DNA from: Clytia hemisphaerica
Lineage: Eukaryota; Cnidaria; Hydrozoa; Leptothecata; Clytiidae
Assembly: GCA_902728285.1 (NCBI GenBank)
Contig: CACVBU010000391.1
Span: 186,001 to 250,000, forward strand
DNA: 64,000 bases
Reading direction: 5' to 3'
The translations under genes were made by a program, and so were the position numbers. Position 1 is the first letter of the stretch; the number at the start of each line of letters is the position of its first letter. Below the pieces are notes generated by a model. That model made no database searches. It saw only the letters and a program-made list of their open reading frames with translations, and had not been told where the DNA came from. Positions 1 to 12,253 of this stretch are shown here, piece after piece.

Positions 1-966
1 CGAATTAATTATCGAAGAGTAAAACTAATCCAAACTCGTGTTTTACATTGTAAATAATTTTTTTCAACCTAAATTTTGTATTCATTATTGATGTAGAACA
101 TGAATGTCATTCAGGTAAAAAATGATTTTTTAACTCTTGGTTTCTTCACGTTTTAATTGACTACACTGTGGCGTAGAGGTGTGGAGGTCACTTTTAAACC
201 TTTTAAATCTTCTGGGAGGTCCGAATCCGATTCCCACTGTAGTACTGCGGTTCACTTGGCAAGTGAACACACCTTCGCCCGGGTCAACCCATACCATGTG
301 AGGGGTTTAGGTACAAAAGTGTGGGTAATATGCCAGACATCGTGGTGTGTAGTGTAACTCATCCCGCTCTGCGCCTGCGACGAGCTATATGCTCTCCCGT
401 GTAGTTCGAGGGTCAACATGGTTTCTGTGTCTCGCGTGTACAGAACCAGTGGTGTCTGGACAGCGCTATGCACTCCTACTTGAAAAAGGAGGAATTCCTA
501 CTTCGTAAGAAATAGTACCCATTCCCCAATGGGGAGGGCCCATATCATCTATGGCAACTACGAGTCAGAACATCTTCACCTAAAAACCATGCATTTTTTA
601 AATATAATGACAAAAACTATATAAAAACATGTTTATTTTTATCTGATTCTCATCCATTCAGCATGTTGCTTGTTAGATTTAAGACCAGAAAAGTTAAGAA
701 CATTCAAAGGCATGAAAAACTTGATGATGATGTTCTCATAAAAAAACGTGTAGTCTTTAACAACAAGTTTCAAAACGATTCTAACAATCGTGTGGTAGTT
801 TTAATATCATACTGTTTTTAACGTTGGACGTTAGAAGCCAACTATTCCAAAGCCCTGTTTTCACTAAGTTAGATTGTTTATAGTTCACTTAGTACTCTAG
901 CTTGTTATAGACTCCATAAAGTACCATAAGCTAATTAGGTTTCAAAACAATCTTCAGTTTTTAGCC
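1..966. other. Stretch downstream of locus A without genes
   Basis: Apart from the SINE-like piece at 160-560, I see only AT-rich sequence with no credible exon. A TTTATT near 628 (AATAAA on the minus strand) could be a polyadenylation signal for locus A. Confidence 0.4.
160..560 (+). mobile_element. Possible tRNA-derived SINE
   Basis: The stretch is richer in G and C than its surroundings. It begins with an A-box-like GTGGCGTAGAGGTGTGG and a B-box-like GGTCCGAATCC about 50 bp later, the spacing of a tRNA-type internal promoter. The 3' end is not clear. I see no coding potential. Confidence 0.4.
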
Positions 967-2766
967 TTAATTATCTCTTTGAAATTTCACATCCAGTTTA
1001 ACATAGTGACTGCCATAACTATATCTCGGGGTTAGAGAGTTACCGTAAATGTCTTTAGAGTTGATCTCACTTTGCGCTCTTCCTGTTATAACTGCCAACG
1101 TATCATAACCGATTGTGTCTTTTTCGTAGAAAGCTCCGGTAAAAATCACTTTATCATTGTTTGTTGTAAAAGCCTCATATTCGTAAAACTGCTTATATGT
1201 TGTTATCGTATATTTCCTGCCTTCAGTTGTAGATAATAATTGGCTGCTTGTTCTCTTCCAGATTTGAAAATTTTGATTATCTGGACGGTTTCCAATTTTG
1301 ACATTTAATGAGCCGTAGACTTCACAACTATTTCCAGAATCGGAGTGACAGTAAATGAAGATCTTGATGGTCATCTTAAAACGGATTACTGAAATGAATG
1401 AATATTTGAATGAATCTCTTTTGATCAGATAAAAACTGACTACTACAAGTCGACTTCAATCTCAAAACATTAACTCTTGTAGACGGAAATAGCCGGAGTT
1501 CTCTAAAAACTTGTTTTTGAACTAACTTCATCTTAGAAATGTTAATAAAACTCTACTTACACTGTAATTGTGTTGTTGTAGGGGTCGTCGTCGTTGTAGT
1601 CGTTGTTGTAGTCGGGTTGGTCGTCGTTGTTGGTTTCGGAATGGTCGTTGTTGTTGTTGGGGTGGTCGTTGTTGTAGTCAGAGTGGTTGTCGTTGTTGTT
1701 GTAGGGGTCGTTGTTGTAGTCGGGGTGGTCGTTGTAGTAGTCGGGTGGGCTGTCGTTGTAGTAGTCGGAGTGGTTGTCGTTGTAGTAGTTGGAGTGGTTG
1801 TCGTTGTTGTGCGGGTGGTCGTCGTTTTCGTAGTCGTAGGGGTGATCGTCGTTGTCGGGTTAGTCATAGTTTTAGTTGGTGTGCTCTCTTTCGGTGACGC
1901 TTTTTCCTCTTCGTGACAAATCTCATCTGCAGACAGAAACGCGATCTAAAATACAGATAAATAGTGAAAGGCCTTTACTCACACAAAAGAAATGATACAC
2001 GTACATGGGGTCAGCCCAGGTCTAGGTCCCAGACAAAAAACAGGTCCCCCAAAGATTTAGGTTCCCCCAAGTATTAAAAGTTTTCTAAGCAGCCCCCATT
2101 CCTATACCTAGTATAAAATAGTTGTTGATTTAAATTGTTTTTAGGAAAATCACATTTATATTCCATTGACTATAGTTAATTCAAGATGGTAGACACAAGT
2201 GAAAACAAACAGAATCAATAGACTGTAAAATGAAAGGTTTTTGGATGAAAATGTGGTGATTTAAAGAAAAATAATTTAGAAGAAATAATCAGCCCCCAGT
2301 CATGTTATTGAAATTCCAGCTCCTCTCCAAACATATCAGGTCCCCCCAAATATTTGGCTGTATTTTAGCTCCCAGTTTTCGTCTGCAATTTTTTGGGTGT
2401 AATCCCCCCAAATGTCAGGGGGGTTGACGCTATGGCGTAATTGTGAGAAATACAAATACAAGAGCTATATCGACTTGGAAATAACAAATCTTGAAATACC
2501 TGTCGTAAGAGTAGCCCTCTTTCGATTTTGTTTCTTTGATCGATTTTATCCAAACAATAACACATCTTATCTTCAGTGTAGAAAGGTGTTTTCTTTGAAC
2601 GTTGACATTGTAAAGTACATTCAACTGTTGAACGTGCAGATTCAACAAATATGGCGTTGTCTAAAGACGTCTGAACTTGTTCACTTTCATATAGGTAGGC
2701 AAGTGATTTTCCAACAAAGAATTGCTTCAAACTAGCAACCAAAAGTAGAAGTTTCACATTATTCAT
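967..2766 (-). CDS. Array locus A: secreted PAN-like head, Thr/Pro stalk and E-[VLI]-Y-G domain (possibly damaged)
   Basis: Three exons on the minus strand. Head exon 2766-2500 (89 codons): signal peptide (hydrophobic run after MNNVK), then a short PAN-like module containing the C-x(3)-C and C-x-C pairs also seen in loci B and H; donor CAG|GTATTT, phase 0. Stalk exon ends at 1561 with donor T|GTAAGT, phase 1, and is almost only Thr and Pro. Terminal exon 1388-967 (acceptor TTTCAG, phase 1, 140 codons) carries the unassigned domain with two cysteines, EVYG and the IGNR...NQ core. The best-looking stalk acceptor (CTGCAG, exon start 1926) would put the stalk out of frame and meet a stop. A weaker AG giving exon start 1906 keeps the frame (about 344 residues). 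The locus is therefore either alternatively spliced or decaying. A C-rich inverted-repeat element fills the first intron. The product is probably extracellular; its role is unknown. Confidence 0.7.
2004..2434 (+). mobile_element. C-rich inverted-repeat element, family CATAGCGTCAGCC (copy 1)
   Basis: Bounded by a CATGGGGTCAGCC start and a GGTTGACGCTATGG end, degenerate versions of the inverted ends of the better copy at 11351. The interior contains repeated CCCCC runs on the plus strand separated by AT-rich spacers. It lies in the first intron of locus A. Confidence 0.65.
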
Positions 2767-2819
2767 GTTTTCTGCTTCAAACCTTCGACTAATGCATTTT
2801 TATGTTCGACCTGAGTATA

Positions 2820-3243
2820 ATAAGTTCACGTTATTTCATAAGAACATCCAATTTTTTAAAGCCTTAGTTAGGATGGTCTTAACTTTTTGAGTTTTTTTAA
2901 CATGTTCTTATTTTCACCATTTTGTGAGTCTTTTCTCCATTTTCCTAGAGTTTAAAATGTTCTTAACTTATTCTTAATAATTTAGTTATTTAAACCTTGT
3001 TCTTATGTTCTTATATAGATTATTTTTATAAAAAATCAAAATGCGTTTGCAAAATGAACGTTTTCATTTACACTAAATACACGACTTTTTATAAGTTAAA
3101 TTTTATAAGAACACGAGGCCAAAACCTAAGAACAGATTAAGAACCATCCTGAGCTTCAGATTTCAGAAATCACTTAAAAAGTACTGATTTTAACAGATTG
3201 TAAACCCATTTGAAGTTCTGGTTCTTATAAAAATAGCGTGTCG
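2820..3243. mobile_element. ACACG/TTATAAGAA inverted-repeat element, diverged copy
   Basis: Starts near CACGTTATTTCATAAGAACATCC and ends TTCTTATAAAAATAGCGTGT, matching the ends of the copies at 22791 and 45262, with many internal AAGAAC/GTTCTT motifs. Confidence 0.45.
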
Positions 3244-3299
3244 ATTTCCACACAACATTATTGGGTAATTATACCTTATCGGCCAAAACTTAGCCGGCC

Positions 3300-4330
3300 C
3301 TAAGTGACTAAATTTTGGCTTGGGGACTAAAAATAGGGCCGACTAAAAATTTGGGCCGACTAAAATTTGGGCCAAATTAAAAGTTTATAATTAAGCTTTC
3401 CTTAACCCACTTTTCATATTATTTTTCGTATTATTTTAACAAAGAATTTACGAATATATAGTTTTTATTCGGTCTCGGTAAAATCTCGAAACGAGTAAAA
3501 TATCGAGTATTGCACGAGAAGTCATCAATTTCGATGCATGTCCGTAAAACACTATAAAAGCGAATATTTTTTGAGAGGGTTCGAATTAGATTACAATTAC
3601 AAACTCGTTAAAAAGAGTAATTGTGTGAAAAACTATCGAAATTACTAAAAAATGAAGACAAATTAACTACTCATAGAAAGATGCCATACAAACCAATATC
3701 ACATCCAAAAATTTGGAACAAAAATTCAAAAAATCTTTCATTCTATTGTAATGTCATTTCATGTTTAGGAGCTTTTCAAATCACCATGACACTCCTGTCA
3801 ATAAAATTTGTGGTTTTTTGACGCACTTTTTTAATGTACTTTTTTTTATAAGAACAATTTCATAAAATTAACGAGGCCAAAAATGTAGAACAGTTTAAGA
3901 AAAATGCTTATCATGGAATGGCTTAACTTTAGGCAAGGGTTAACTTAGTAAAAAAGCGTATTGAGCTTAAAATACCCCGAGAAATAAGAACAGGATAAAA
4001 ACAAAAATAAGATTAACCGTTCTCGTCAAAAATTTACTTGTTCTTGTAAAAAGGAAGAGCGTATTACCACTGCTGAGTTTCAAATTGTACATTTCCTCAT
4101 TTCAACACTGAATATTTTGAAAAAATCTATTATTTAAATGCATTCTCTTTCACACGTGTAAAAATTTTACAAAAATAATTACATTTTTATTTTTAAAAGA
4201 ATTTCAATTTTATTTTCATAAATCGACGTAGCGCGCGCCAGGCAAACTGGGCACATCGTTAGCAGATGACAAAGGACTCATAAAAATTCATAAATTGTTT
4301 AGTTTGGAAAATTGAAGTAGTAGAGTAAAT
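3300..4330. other. AT-rich repeat-derived stretch
   Basis: Contains GGGCCGACTAAAA repeats (3330-3380) and a further TATAAGAAC-type element at about 3830-4075. I see no exon. Confidence 0.35.
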
Positions 4331-4547
4331 TTAAAGGTTTTATTTTTACATAAGTGTTTCCGTTTCATCTCAGGACAGTGTCTGCCTATTGCTATATTAG
4401 GCTCGTATAAGCAAAGAAATGTTTTTCTTTTCCTTTTTCTAACCAATCTTGATCCACATCTGCGTTAATTCAATGTGAAAAAGCTTGGAATTTAAAATTG
4501 ATGAGTAAGCAAACGATACCACTCTTATTTAAAAACAAAACCTTTAA
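4331..4547 (+). mobile_element. TTAAAGGTTTT inverted-repeat element (copy 1)
   Basis: Ends TTAAAGGTTTTATTTTTACA and TTTAAAAACAAAACCTTTAA. Shares TCAGGACAGTG, TGCCTATTG and AATGTGAAAAAG with copies at 35518 and 48111. Non-coding MITE-like element. Confidence 0.65.
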
Positions 4548-5351
4548 GAAAAGAATCGACAGAACCTTGACTTTTCAATGCATAATAAAGTTTATAAAAA
4601 TTAATCAGAAAATTTCCAGATATAATGTCGCGTTATCGAGAATAGAAAAATTCAAAAAATTTCTATAAAAATTATTTCCCTATAACAGTCTTGGATTGAA
4701 TACATTGCTGGTTTATTTCTAAATTTACATGTATAAAATATGGAAATTTAATTTAAAGCAAGTGGATTGATTGATAAAGCAATATCACGCAAATTGATTC
4801 TATCAATAAACTTCGAATTAAAATCGAAAATACATTTTAAAAGTCTCACATTATTAATAATATCTCGAATTTCCTTCCCGTACCTGTTTATACCCACACT
4901 CTTCTTTTGTTAGAACCGAAATAATGTTTTTTATATATTTTCACTTTAAGCCTCAAATTATTCATATCATGTACTTATTTTATGTTAAAATTGACTTATT
5001 CTAGGCTCTACACGCTAGTTTTACTAATATGACCTTTAACCCTTTGTGTACGCTGTTTTTTTGAAAAAGTTGAAATTTTTCTAAATTTAAAGTGCCATTA
5101 AAGCTTGCAGCTATTGATTTAGAAGATGGCTTTGGTACCATTTGAAAGCTATATTTATACTGTTTTTTAAAAGCATTCAGTTTATGCCCCTTTAAATCAA
5201 GTGGTTAGGAGCTATGGCCTAAAGTCTGAGACTCAGTGTTTTGGATGCATATACGCATCCCTCGTGGTCTAAGGGTTAAATAAGTAACCATACATATATG
5301 AAGCTGTTTGCGGATCTTGTAAATTCAATAGTGATTACTTTTTCCAAGCTA
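4548..5351. other. AT-rich gap without genes
   Basis: AT-rich sequence with no exon-like ORF or splice-bounded segment that I recognise, and no clear terminal repeats. Confidence 0.3.
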
Positions 5352-8063
5352 TCAAGGGTGCACTGTAAGGGTCGAAATGAGCAAAGACGAGAAAAAGTGC
5401 TAAGGGTGTAAAATTTGTAAAATCTGACCATATTTTGCCTAAAAAGGGAAAAAAAAAATAAAAAAAACGCACTGTAAGGGTCTAACTTAAAAGGCTTAAT
5501 TTTGGGTCGTTTTTGAACCTAGTGATATTCTATTGTCAGAAAGAACAACACGCGCTATATTTTGTTTCACTGTAATTTTTTCAAAGTGATTCAGACCTCA
5601 ATAGAAAGTCGCTCTAGCTTGAATTACCAGCTTAGGCTAAATCGGAGGGAGCTTTAGAACGATAAAAACTTAAATAAAAACATTCATTCGCGAATTCCAA
5701 AAATAAAATTTTGAAGATCCTGATACAAATATTCAATATAGCCCGTTCTAATATTCGTGACAATTTCGAATAATCATAAAAGCATGTTTAGTGGAAATTT
5801 CAAAGCTTCATGACATTCGAATGAGTCTAAACCCCTTAACACATTGAAAACTCGAACAAGCAAGAGAATTTGTCTAGAGGGGGACAGGGGGACAAAAAAT
5901 TGCTCGAATTACAGAAGTTCGAATTACAGAAAGTGTTTTATTAAAGTTCCTAGGGAAAATTGACGGTGATTTTGTTCGAATTATAGAAATATTCGCATAA
6001 AATAGAAGTTCGAATTAGTGAGAGTGTAATGTATGACATGGCCTTATTTTGTTGTTTTACAATAATCATTAATCATATTCATACTTGACTCCCACTTTAA
6101 CATAATCTTCATAATCACTTTGAAATGTTTCAGTTTTATACACATTAAATGCATCTTTAGCGTAAACATAAGCATTAGATTTGCCAGTAATCAAACCAAC
6201 GGTGTCGACATCCCAAGTGTCTACTTCATAGACAGCTCCAATAATGTCGATCATATCACGGCTGTTAATAAAGTCATCATATTCATAAAAACTATGGACC
6301 ATGTTTATATGATGTTCCATGTATTCCGTAAGGTCAATGTAATTATCGTCTGTTTTTTGCCAGAGCTGCACTCCTTGGTTAGTGGATCTTTCTCCAATGT
6401 TCAACTTTAGTTGCCCATACAATTCACAAGACGATCCAGCATCGTCGTAACAATAGATTGTTAGACGTACATTCAATTTGAACCGTTTCACTGTTAAAAT
6501 AAAAGAAAACGAGTCAATTAGTTAAAAGTCTTATGATATTGTATGTCAATTTACCTGAAAAACAAGAAAACCGTCATGTTTTGGAAGGTTGTGGTACGTC
6601 CACTCGTTGGATCGCTTTTTGAATAAGTTATTGGACTTCTCAACAGTGACAAACTTGTCTTAATTGGATCAAGTCCAGAAAATGGAAAGCCAGAGGTTAG
6701 AAAAGNTCAAGGGTGCACTGTAAGGGTCGAAATGAGCAAAGACGAGAAAAAGTGCTAAGGGTGTAAAATTTGTAAAATCTGACCATATTTTGCCTAAAAA
6801 GGGAAAAAAAAAATAAAAAAAACGCACTGTAAGGGTCTAACTTAAAAGGCTTAATTTTGGGTCGTTTTTGAACCTAGTGATATTCTATTGTCAGAAAGAA
6901 CAACACGCGCTATATTTTGTTTCACTGTAATTTTTTCAAAGTGATTCAGACCTCAATAGAAAGTCGCTCTAGCTTGAATTACCAGCTTAGGCTAAATCGG
7001 AGGGAGCTTTAGAACGATAAAAACTTAAATAAAAACGTTCATTCGCGAATTCCAAAAACAAAATTTTGAAGATCCTGATACAAATATTCAATATAGCCCG
7101 TTCTAATATTCGTGACAATTTCGAATAATCATAAAAGCATGTTTAGTGGAAATTTCAAAGCTTCATGACATTCGAATGAGTATCTAACACATTGAAAACT
7201 CGAATTAGCGAGAGAATTTGTCGAGAGGGGGACAGGGGGGACAAAAAATTGTTCGAATTACAGAAGTTAGAATTACAGAAAGTGTTTTATTAAAGTTCCT
7301 AGGGAAAATTGACGGTGATTTTGTTCGAATTATAGAAATATTCACATAAAATAGAAGTTCGAATTAGTGAGAGTGTACTGTATGACATGGCCTTATTTTG
7401 TTGTTTTACAATAATCATTAATCATATTCATACTTGACTCCCACTTTAACATAATCTTCATAATCACTTTGAAATGTTTCAGTTTTATACATATTAAATG
7501 CATCTTTAGCGTAAACATAAGCATTAGATTTGCCAGTAATCAAACCAACGGTGTCGACATCCCAAGTGTCTACTTCATAGACAGCCCCAATAATGTCGAT
7601 CATATCACGGCTGTTAATAAAGTCATCATATTCATAAAAACTATGGACCATGTTTATATGATGTTCCATGTATTCCGTAAGGTCAATGTAATTATCGTCT
7701 GTCTTTTGCCAGAGCTGCACTCCTTGGTTAGTGGATCTTTCTCCAATGTTCAACTTTAGTTGCCCATACAATTCACAAGACGATCCAGCATCGTCGTAAC
7801 AATAGATTGTTAGACGTACATTCAATTTGAACCGTTTCACTGTTAAAATAAAAGAAAACGAGTCAATTAGTTAAAAATGGACTCTGTCTTATGATATTGC
7901 ATGTCAATTTACCTGAAAAACAAGAAAACCGTCATGTTTTGGATGATTGTGGTACGTCCACTCGTTGGATGGCTTTTTGAATAAGTTATTGGACTTCTCA
8001 ACAGTGACAAACTTGTCTTAATTGGATCAAGTCCAGAAAATGGAAAGCCAGAGGTTAGAAAAG
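5352..8063 (+). repeat. 1.36-kb direct duplication with a single N at the junction
   Basis: Copy 1 is 5352-6705 and copy 2 is 6707-8063, each running from TCAAGGGTGCACTG to GAGGTTAGAAAAG. They differ by scattered substitutions and a few small indels. The base between them (6706) is an unresolved N. Each copy contains one terminal exon of the locus B type. Confidence 0.92.
6069..6490 (-). CDS. Orphan terminal exon B1 (duplicate of locus B terminal domain)
   Basis: Minus-strand exon with acceptor TTTTAACAG (phase 1) and 140 codons ending in a stop, encoding the array's C-terminal domain. It differs from the terminal exon of locus B at one residue that I noticed (Val versus Met in the N-[VM]-Y-K-T stretch). 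It lies within a 1.36-kb direct repeat whose second copy holds the real locus B exon, and it has no head or stalk exon of its own. It is either an allelic or assembly duplicate (a single N marks the repeat junction at 6706) or an alternative last exon for locus B, which the splice phase would allow. Confidence 0.75.
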
Positions 8064-8990
8064 TGCGCGTCTAATCTCTGTAAAAAACCCCTTGTTTCTT
8101 TATTAAATGCACTTACGTTGTGGCTGTGTTGTAGGAGCCAAAGTAGTTGTTGTGGTGGTTGTTGTTGTCGTAGTAGTTGTTGTAGGAGTGGTCGTAGTTG
8201 TCGTCGGGGTGGTCGTAGTTGTCGTTGGGGTGGTCGTAGTTGTTGTCGGGGTGGTCGTAGTTGTCGTCGGGGTGGTCGTAGTTGTTGTCGGGGTGGTCGT
8301 TGTTGTCGTTGGGGTGGTCGTAGTTGTCGTTGGTGTGGTCGTTGTTGTTGTCGGGGTGGTCGTTGTTGTTGTCGGAGTAGTTGTTGTCGTTGTTGGGGTA
8401 GTCGTCGTCGTTGTCGGGGTAGTCGTTGTCGTTGTCGGGGTAGTCGTTGTTGTGGTAGTAGTGGTCGTTGTCGTGGGAGTCGTTGTCGTTGGAGGTGGTG
8501 TTGTTATCATGAAAGCGATCAACTCTGTAGGATCTGTTATGATGTTGTCATCCTGAGTTGAAAACTCAACCTGAAATATGAAATGGATGTTATTCAGTTC
8601 AATTTTCAACAGGCAAAATGATACAGATGAGAGAGTCATAAAATTTAAGTCTTCAAACTCTAAACTGCAAGTTGTAAAGTAAAATTTTTACGGAATTTAT
8701 TTGACCAAAGATTTTATTTTTGCTAGAGTTAAATTTACCTTTGCATAAGATACACCATACTCAAGTTCGACACCATTTTCGATTTTATCCAAGCAATAAC
8801 ACATCTTATCTTCAGTGTAGAAAGGTGTTTTCTTTAAACGTTGACATTGTAAAGTACATTCAACTGTTGAACGTGCAGATTCAACAAATGTGGCGTTGTC
8901 TACAGACGTCTGAACTTGTTCACTTTCATAAAGAACACAATTTATTCTTACTGGCAATGTAAGCGAAAATACTAAGACGAATATAAACAT
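7418..8990 (-). CDS. Array locus B: secreted PAN-like head, long Thr stalk and E-[VLI]-Y-G domain
   Basis: The cleanest three-exon model. Head exon 8990-8739 (84 codons): signal peptide with hydrophobic FIFVLVFSLTL, then the short PAN-like module (C-x(3)-C, later C-x-C), donor AAG|GTAAAT, phase 0. Stalk exon 8570-8117 (acceptor TTTCAG; donor C|GTAAGT, phase 1) starts VEFSTQDD and then runs as repeated Pro-Thr(6) heptads, a 21-bp minisatellite; at about 150 residues it is the longest stalk in the array. Terminal exon 7839-7418 (acceptor TTTTAACAG, 140 codons) has YCYDDAG, CELYG and IGER...NQ. The total is about 375 residues. There is no transmembrane segment after the signal, so it is probably a secreted, heavily O-glycosylated protein with an N-terminal ligand-binding-type head. 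Function unknown. Confidence 0.85.
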
Positions 8991-9188
8991 TTTAGATCCC
9001 TTTTTATTTGACCTATGGTTTAATATCGAACTTGAAATAATGTTCTTTGGTTCAAATTTTTCACTTTGTCATATCTGTCATTTGTTTTTTAATTATTCTA
9101 AAAATATTTCAATGATTTTGTAATATTGAAAACTAAATAATTGATGATGTGTACGTCTCTAGTAGTAATATGGTTTTAAACAGGTACT

Positions 9189-9520
9189 TGCTTTTTTTTT
9201 TTAAGAATGGTGTAAATCCATTTCATCATGAATATTCTCAACTTTTTTGGGAAAATCATCCTAAAATATTCTTACAGCATTCTAATTCAGACTAGATTTA
9301 ACATTTAGTACATACGTCTCAAGCATAAAATGGCATTTTTGTGAAAGGAGTGAGCCTTGGGGGGTAATTGGCAATTTTTAATTGAAAATGCTCTAACAAT
9401 GGCATTCTTAGCTTGAGTAGCAAAATGCCATGATGGTGATATTCTTAGCATTATTCTTAATTTTTTAGCCATTTACATCATGGACATTCTTATAAAGTGT
9501 ATTCTTATAAAAAAAAGCTG
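9189..9520. mobile_element. TTATAAGAATGGTGTAAATC inverted-repeat element (copy)
   Basis: Begins with a T run then AAGAATGGTGTAAATCCATT and ends ATTCTTATAAAAAAAAGC. Internal AGTGAGCCTTGGGGGGTAAT is shared with the copy at 22791. Flanked by GTACTT on both sides, a possible target duplication. Confidence 0.6.
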
Positions 9521-11198
9521 GTACTTATTTGAATTGACTTGTAGTTTGTAGTCACCCACATGAACCACATTGGATTGCTCATATTTGTTTCAAATGAGTT
9601 ATGGATTCAGTTTTCTAAATAATTCAGGATCAATGTCAAAATATATGGACACTTATTAAATAATTTATTATTATTAAATCGTTATTAGCAAAAAGGATGA
9701 GATAATTTTAGGTGCATAACCATTTACGTAATCATTTGCAAGATTTGTATAATTTTAGGTATTAGCCATAAGCAAAAAGCTCGTACCCATGTCTATTTTT
9801 AGCTGTTAAAGCATAATAATTTGAGTTGAGTTCTTTTTCAGGACATGAAACTTGGATATTCAAAATCTACTCAAAATTCTGCTTCCACTGATATATAACA
9901 TGATAGGGTTATTTTCAAGTTAATATTCCGGTTTTTTTGGATTTCGGCCTAAAAATGACCCATTTTTGGCCAAAAAAGTGATGAAACGCTAAAAATCATA
10001 AATGAGAAATATGTAATTATTTTCCTGAATTTGTATAAAGAAATATTATAATTTTAATGTAAAGTTGTCAGAAATACATACTAGAATGAGAAAAATAAAC
10101 TTAGAAAGTTAAAACATGAGCTAAATCCTAAAAAAAAACCGGGTTTTTCCAAAATTAGTCTACGAAACATTTTGATCAAAAATGAGAAAATCCACCTTGC
10201 AGGACCTCTAGTTCATTGTAATCCTGCATTTTTGACTCTATTTTTTGCATATTCTGATATACTCTACCCATTTGAAGAATTTTCAAGCAAAGAAATCTCA
10301 ATTCAAGTATAACTGACGAAAACATAGGGGAATTTTGACATAGGCCCAAATTTTCCGTCACGGCGTGACAAAAACTAAAAAGGGCTACAGAAAATTTTGT
10401 GGGTTGATTTTTGAATTTCTATTTTAGGTTTCTGATTAACACTATATGGTTGATGTTTCATGGAGAAAATTAAGGCCTGATTCCACTCTCATAGATTTTT
10501 ACAGGCTATTGAAAATTTTCCGTCACGGCGTGACAAAAACTCTGACCTAGTACTAGTCAGTGAAAAAATGGATTTGAAAGCCTCAAATCATAGATTAACC
10601 AGTCCAAGTCCTATAGAAAGTTGACTCAGCTTGCAAAAGATGCCTTTTGGTAAGTTTTTTGAATCTATACCTGAAAAAAAACCCTGTAATAAGGACATCA
10701 TTCCAAAGCAGTTTTTTCAGTACCGTAGCAGCAGGCTCAGATTTAGCCTATGTTGATTTTTCGGGAACATATGCATGTTATATATCAAATTGTCGGAAAT
10801 TTTATGTAGATTTCAAAAATGGTTAAAAGTAGGGGTTAAAAATGAAGTCAATGAGAAGAAAATGCCAAACTTGATGATTTTTTCTCCTATTTTGGCCTGC
10901 GATTTTAAAAAAACCTAAAAAATGCGATAAAAAATTTCTAAAGCGAGGTTAAGCTCTATTTTTTTTTGCTTTTTGCTACAAAATACCATAGCTTCCCATA
11001 AAAATAGGTTTTAGAGAGATTTGAAGACCTTCATTTTTTGACATTTTTAAATTTTTTGGGTACGAGCTTATTGCTTATAGCTTATTATATAACACGATTT
11101 CAAAAATTATTTCCATAGTATCTCTGCTCTAAGCAAACCATATAAAACAAAGCTTCTGTATACGGTTTTTGTAATATTCTTAACTGATTTCGTCTCGT
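9521..11198. other. Long non-coding gap with an internal short repeat
   Basis: AT-rich. The palindromic word GTCACGGCGTGAC occurs twice in the context TTTTCCGTCACGGCGTGACA (about 10350 and 10505). No gene recognised. Confidence 0.4.
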
Positions 11199-11345
11199 AA
11201 TGGGCTTTTTTAGAAAAAAACTTTACCCCTTTGTTGAGGATATTGATTTTTCGAAGTATCGAACCCCCTGGATATCTAATCTTAAAAATATGCTTCACTC
11301 CCTGGATATTCTCTCTTCTAAAGATGCTTACCCCTGGATAACCTC
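11199..11345. mobile_element. Fragment of the TGGGCTTTTCCAGAAA/GGATATCC element
   Basis: Begins TGGGCTTTTTTAGAAA and contains GGATATTG, CCCCCTGGATATC and ACCCCTGGATAAC blocks like the element at 22268. Confidence 0.5.
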
Positions 11346-11350
11346 TACTA

Positions 11351-11788
11351 TTCGAACATAGCGTCAGCCTGGGTTGAGTCCCGCAGGCAAAAATTAGCCC
11401 CCCCCCCCTGAGTTTTAAGTCCCCCCAAAGATTTATGATTTTTTTGTTAGCCCCCAGGACTTTTGACCCTAGACACTTTCAAAAAATTTATCCAGTAAAA
11501 AAGGTTTTTCCAATGTAAATTATGTTCAGCTAAGTTTAAAATAAAATATTTTGCACACTTTTTATTAAAATAATAAAATAATTTTTCAGATTCATGAACT
11601 TCAATTAGGGGAATTAAAGCCAACTATTAAGCTGAATTATTTTAGCCCCCATGTTAAGTGATGAGATTTTAGCTCCCCCCAATTACATAGTTCCCCCAAA
11701 AAAGTGGTGTACTTCCAGCCCCCTTTTTGGGAAAGATTTAGGGTGTAGCCCCCCCCCCCCAACTAGCAGGGGGCTGACGCTATGTCGA
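11351..11788 (+). mobile_element. C-rich inverted-repeat element, family CATAGCGTCAGCC (copy 2, best preserved)
   Basis: Ends ACATAGCGTCAGCC (11356) and GGCTGACGCTATGT (to 11784) are perfect inverted repeats and extend outward with one gap. The interior has at least six C runs of 5-11 bases. No coding capacity, as for a MITE. Confidence 0.75.
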
Positions 11789-12253
11789 ATCTTTCCATAA
11801 TCTAACTGTTAATTTAAATTTTGTATTTCTTTAAAGAACCAAAAACTGCACAGACTGTTTTACGTCTTTTAGACGATCATCAGAATTTATTAGAACTAAA
11901 ATATCGGTCCCCTCAGCTGGAAAGCTGTATAAAACACACTCAGTGATTCAAATCTTTCTACAATTCGAAAAAAAATTATTAGTTCCTTGAAGATCAGATT
12001 AAAGAGAGTAAACTGTATCTAAAATTTACTTCAGTGTGTCTGTATTCTGTGGTAAAAACCTAAATCTAACTGATCATCATCTTTCGGTCTAGGTCCGAAT
12101 GGATCTAGGTCGGAAACAAACAATAACCCTCCCTCCACAGCTCTCGATCAGCCATTGCAGTACCCAGTTCCTCAATCTCTAGCCGTGTTTCCCGTTTCAA
12201 AATATCAAGAAATGTGCGCTTTCTCGTGCACCCAGGGCCAGCAGGACACCAAA

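Noticed and set aside
1539-1916. Val/Gly-rich and Cys/Arg-rich plus-strand ORFs
   Set aside because: They are the antisense of the Thr/Pro stalk exon of locus A; the same applies to 8022-8561.
6120-6410. 96-codon plus-strand ORFs at 6120 and 7469
   Set aside because: Antisense shadows of the terminal exons B1 and B.
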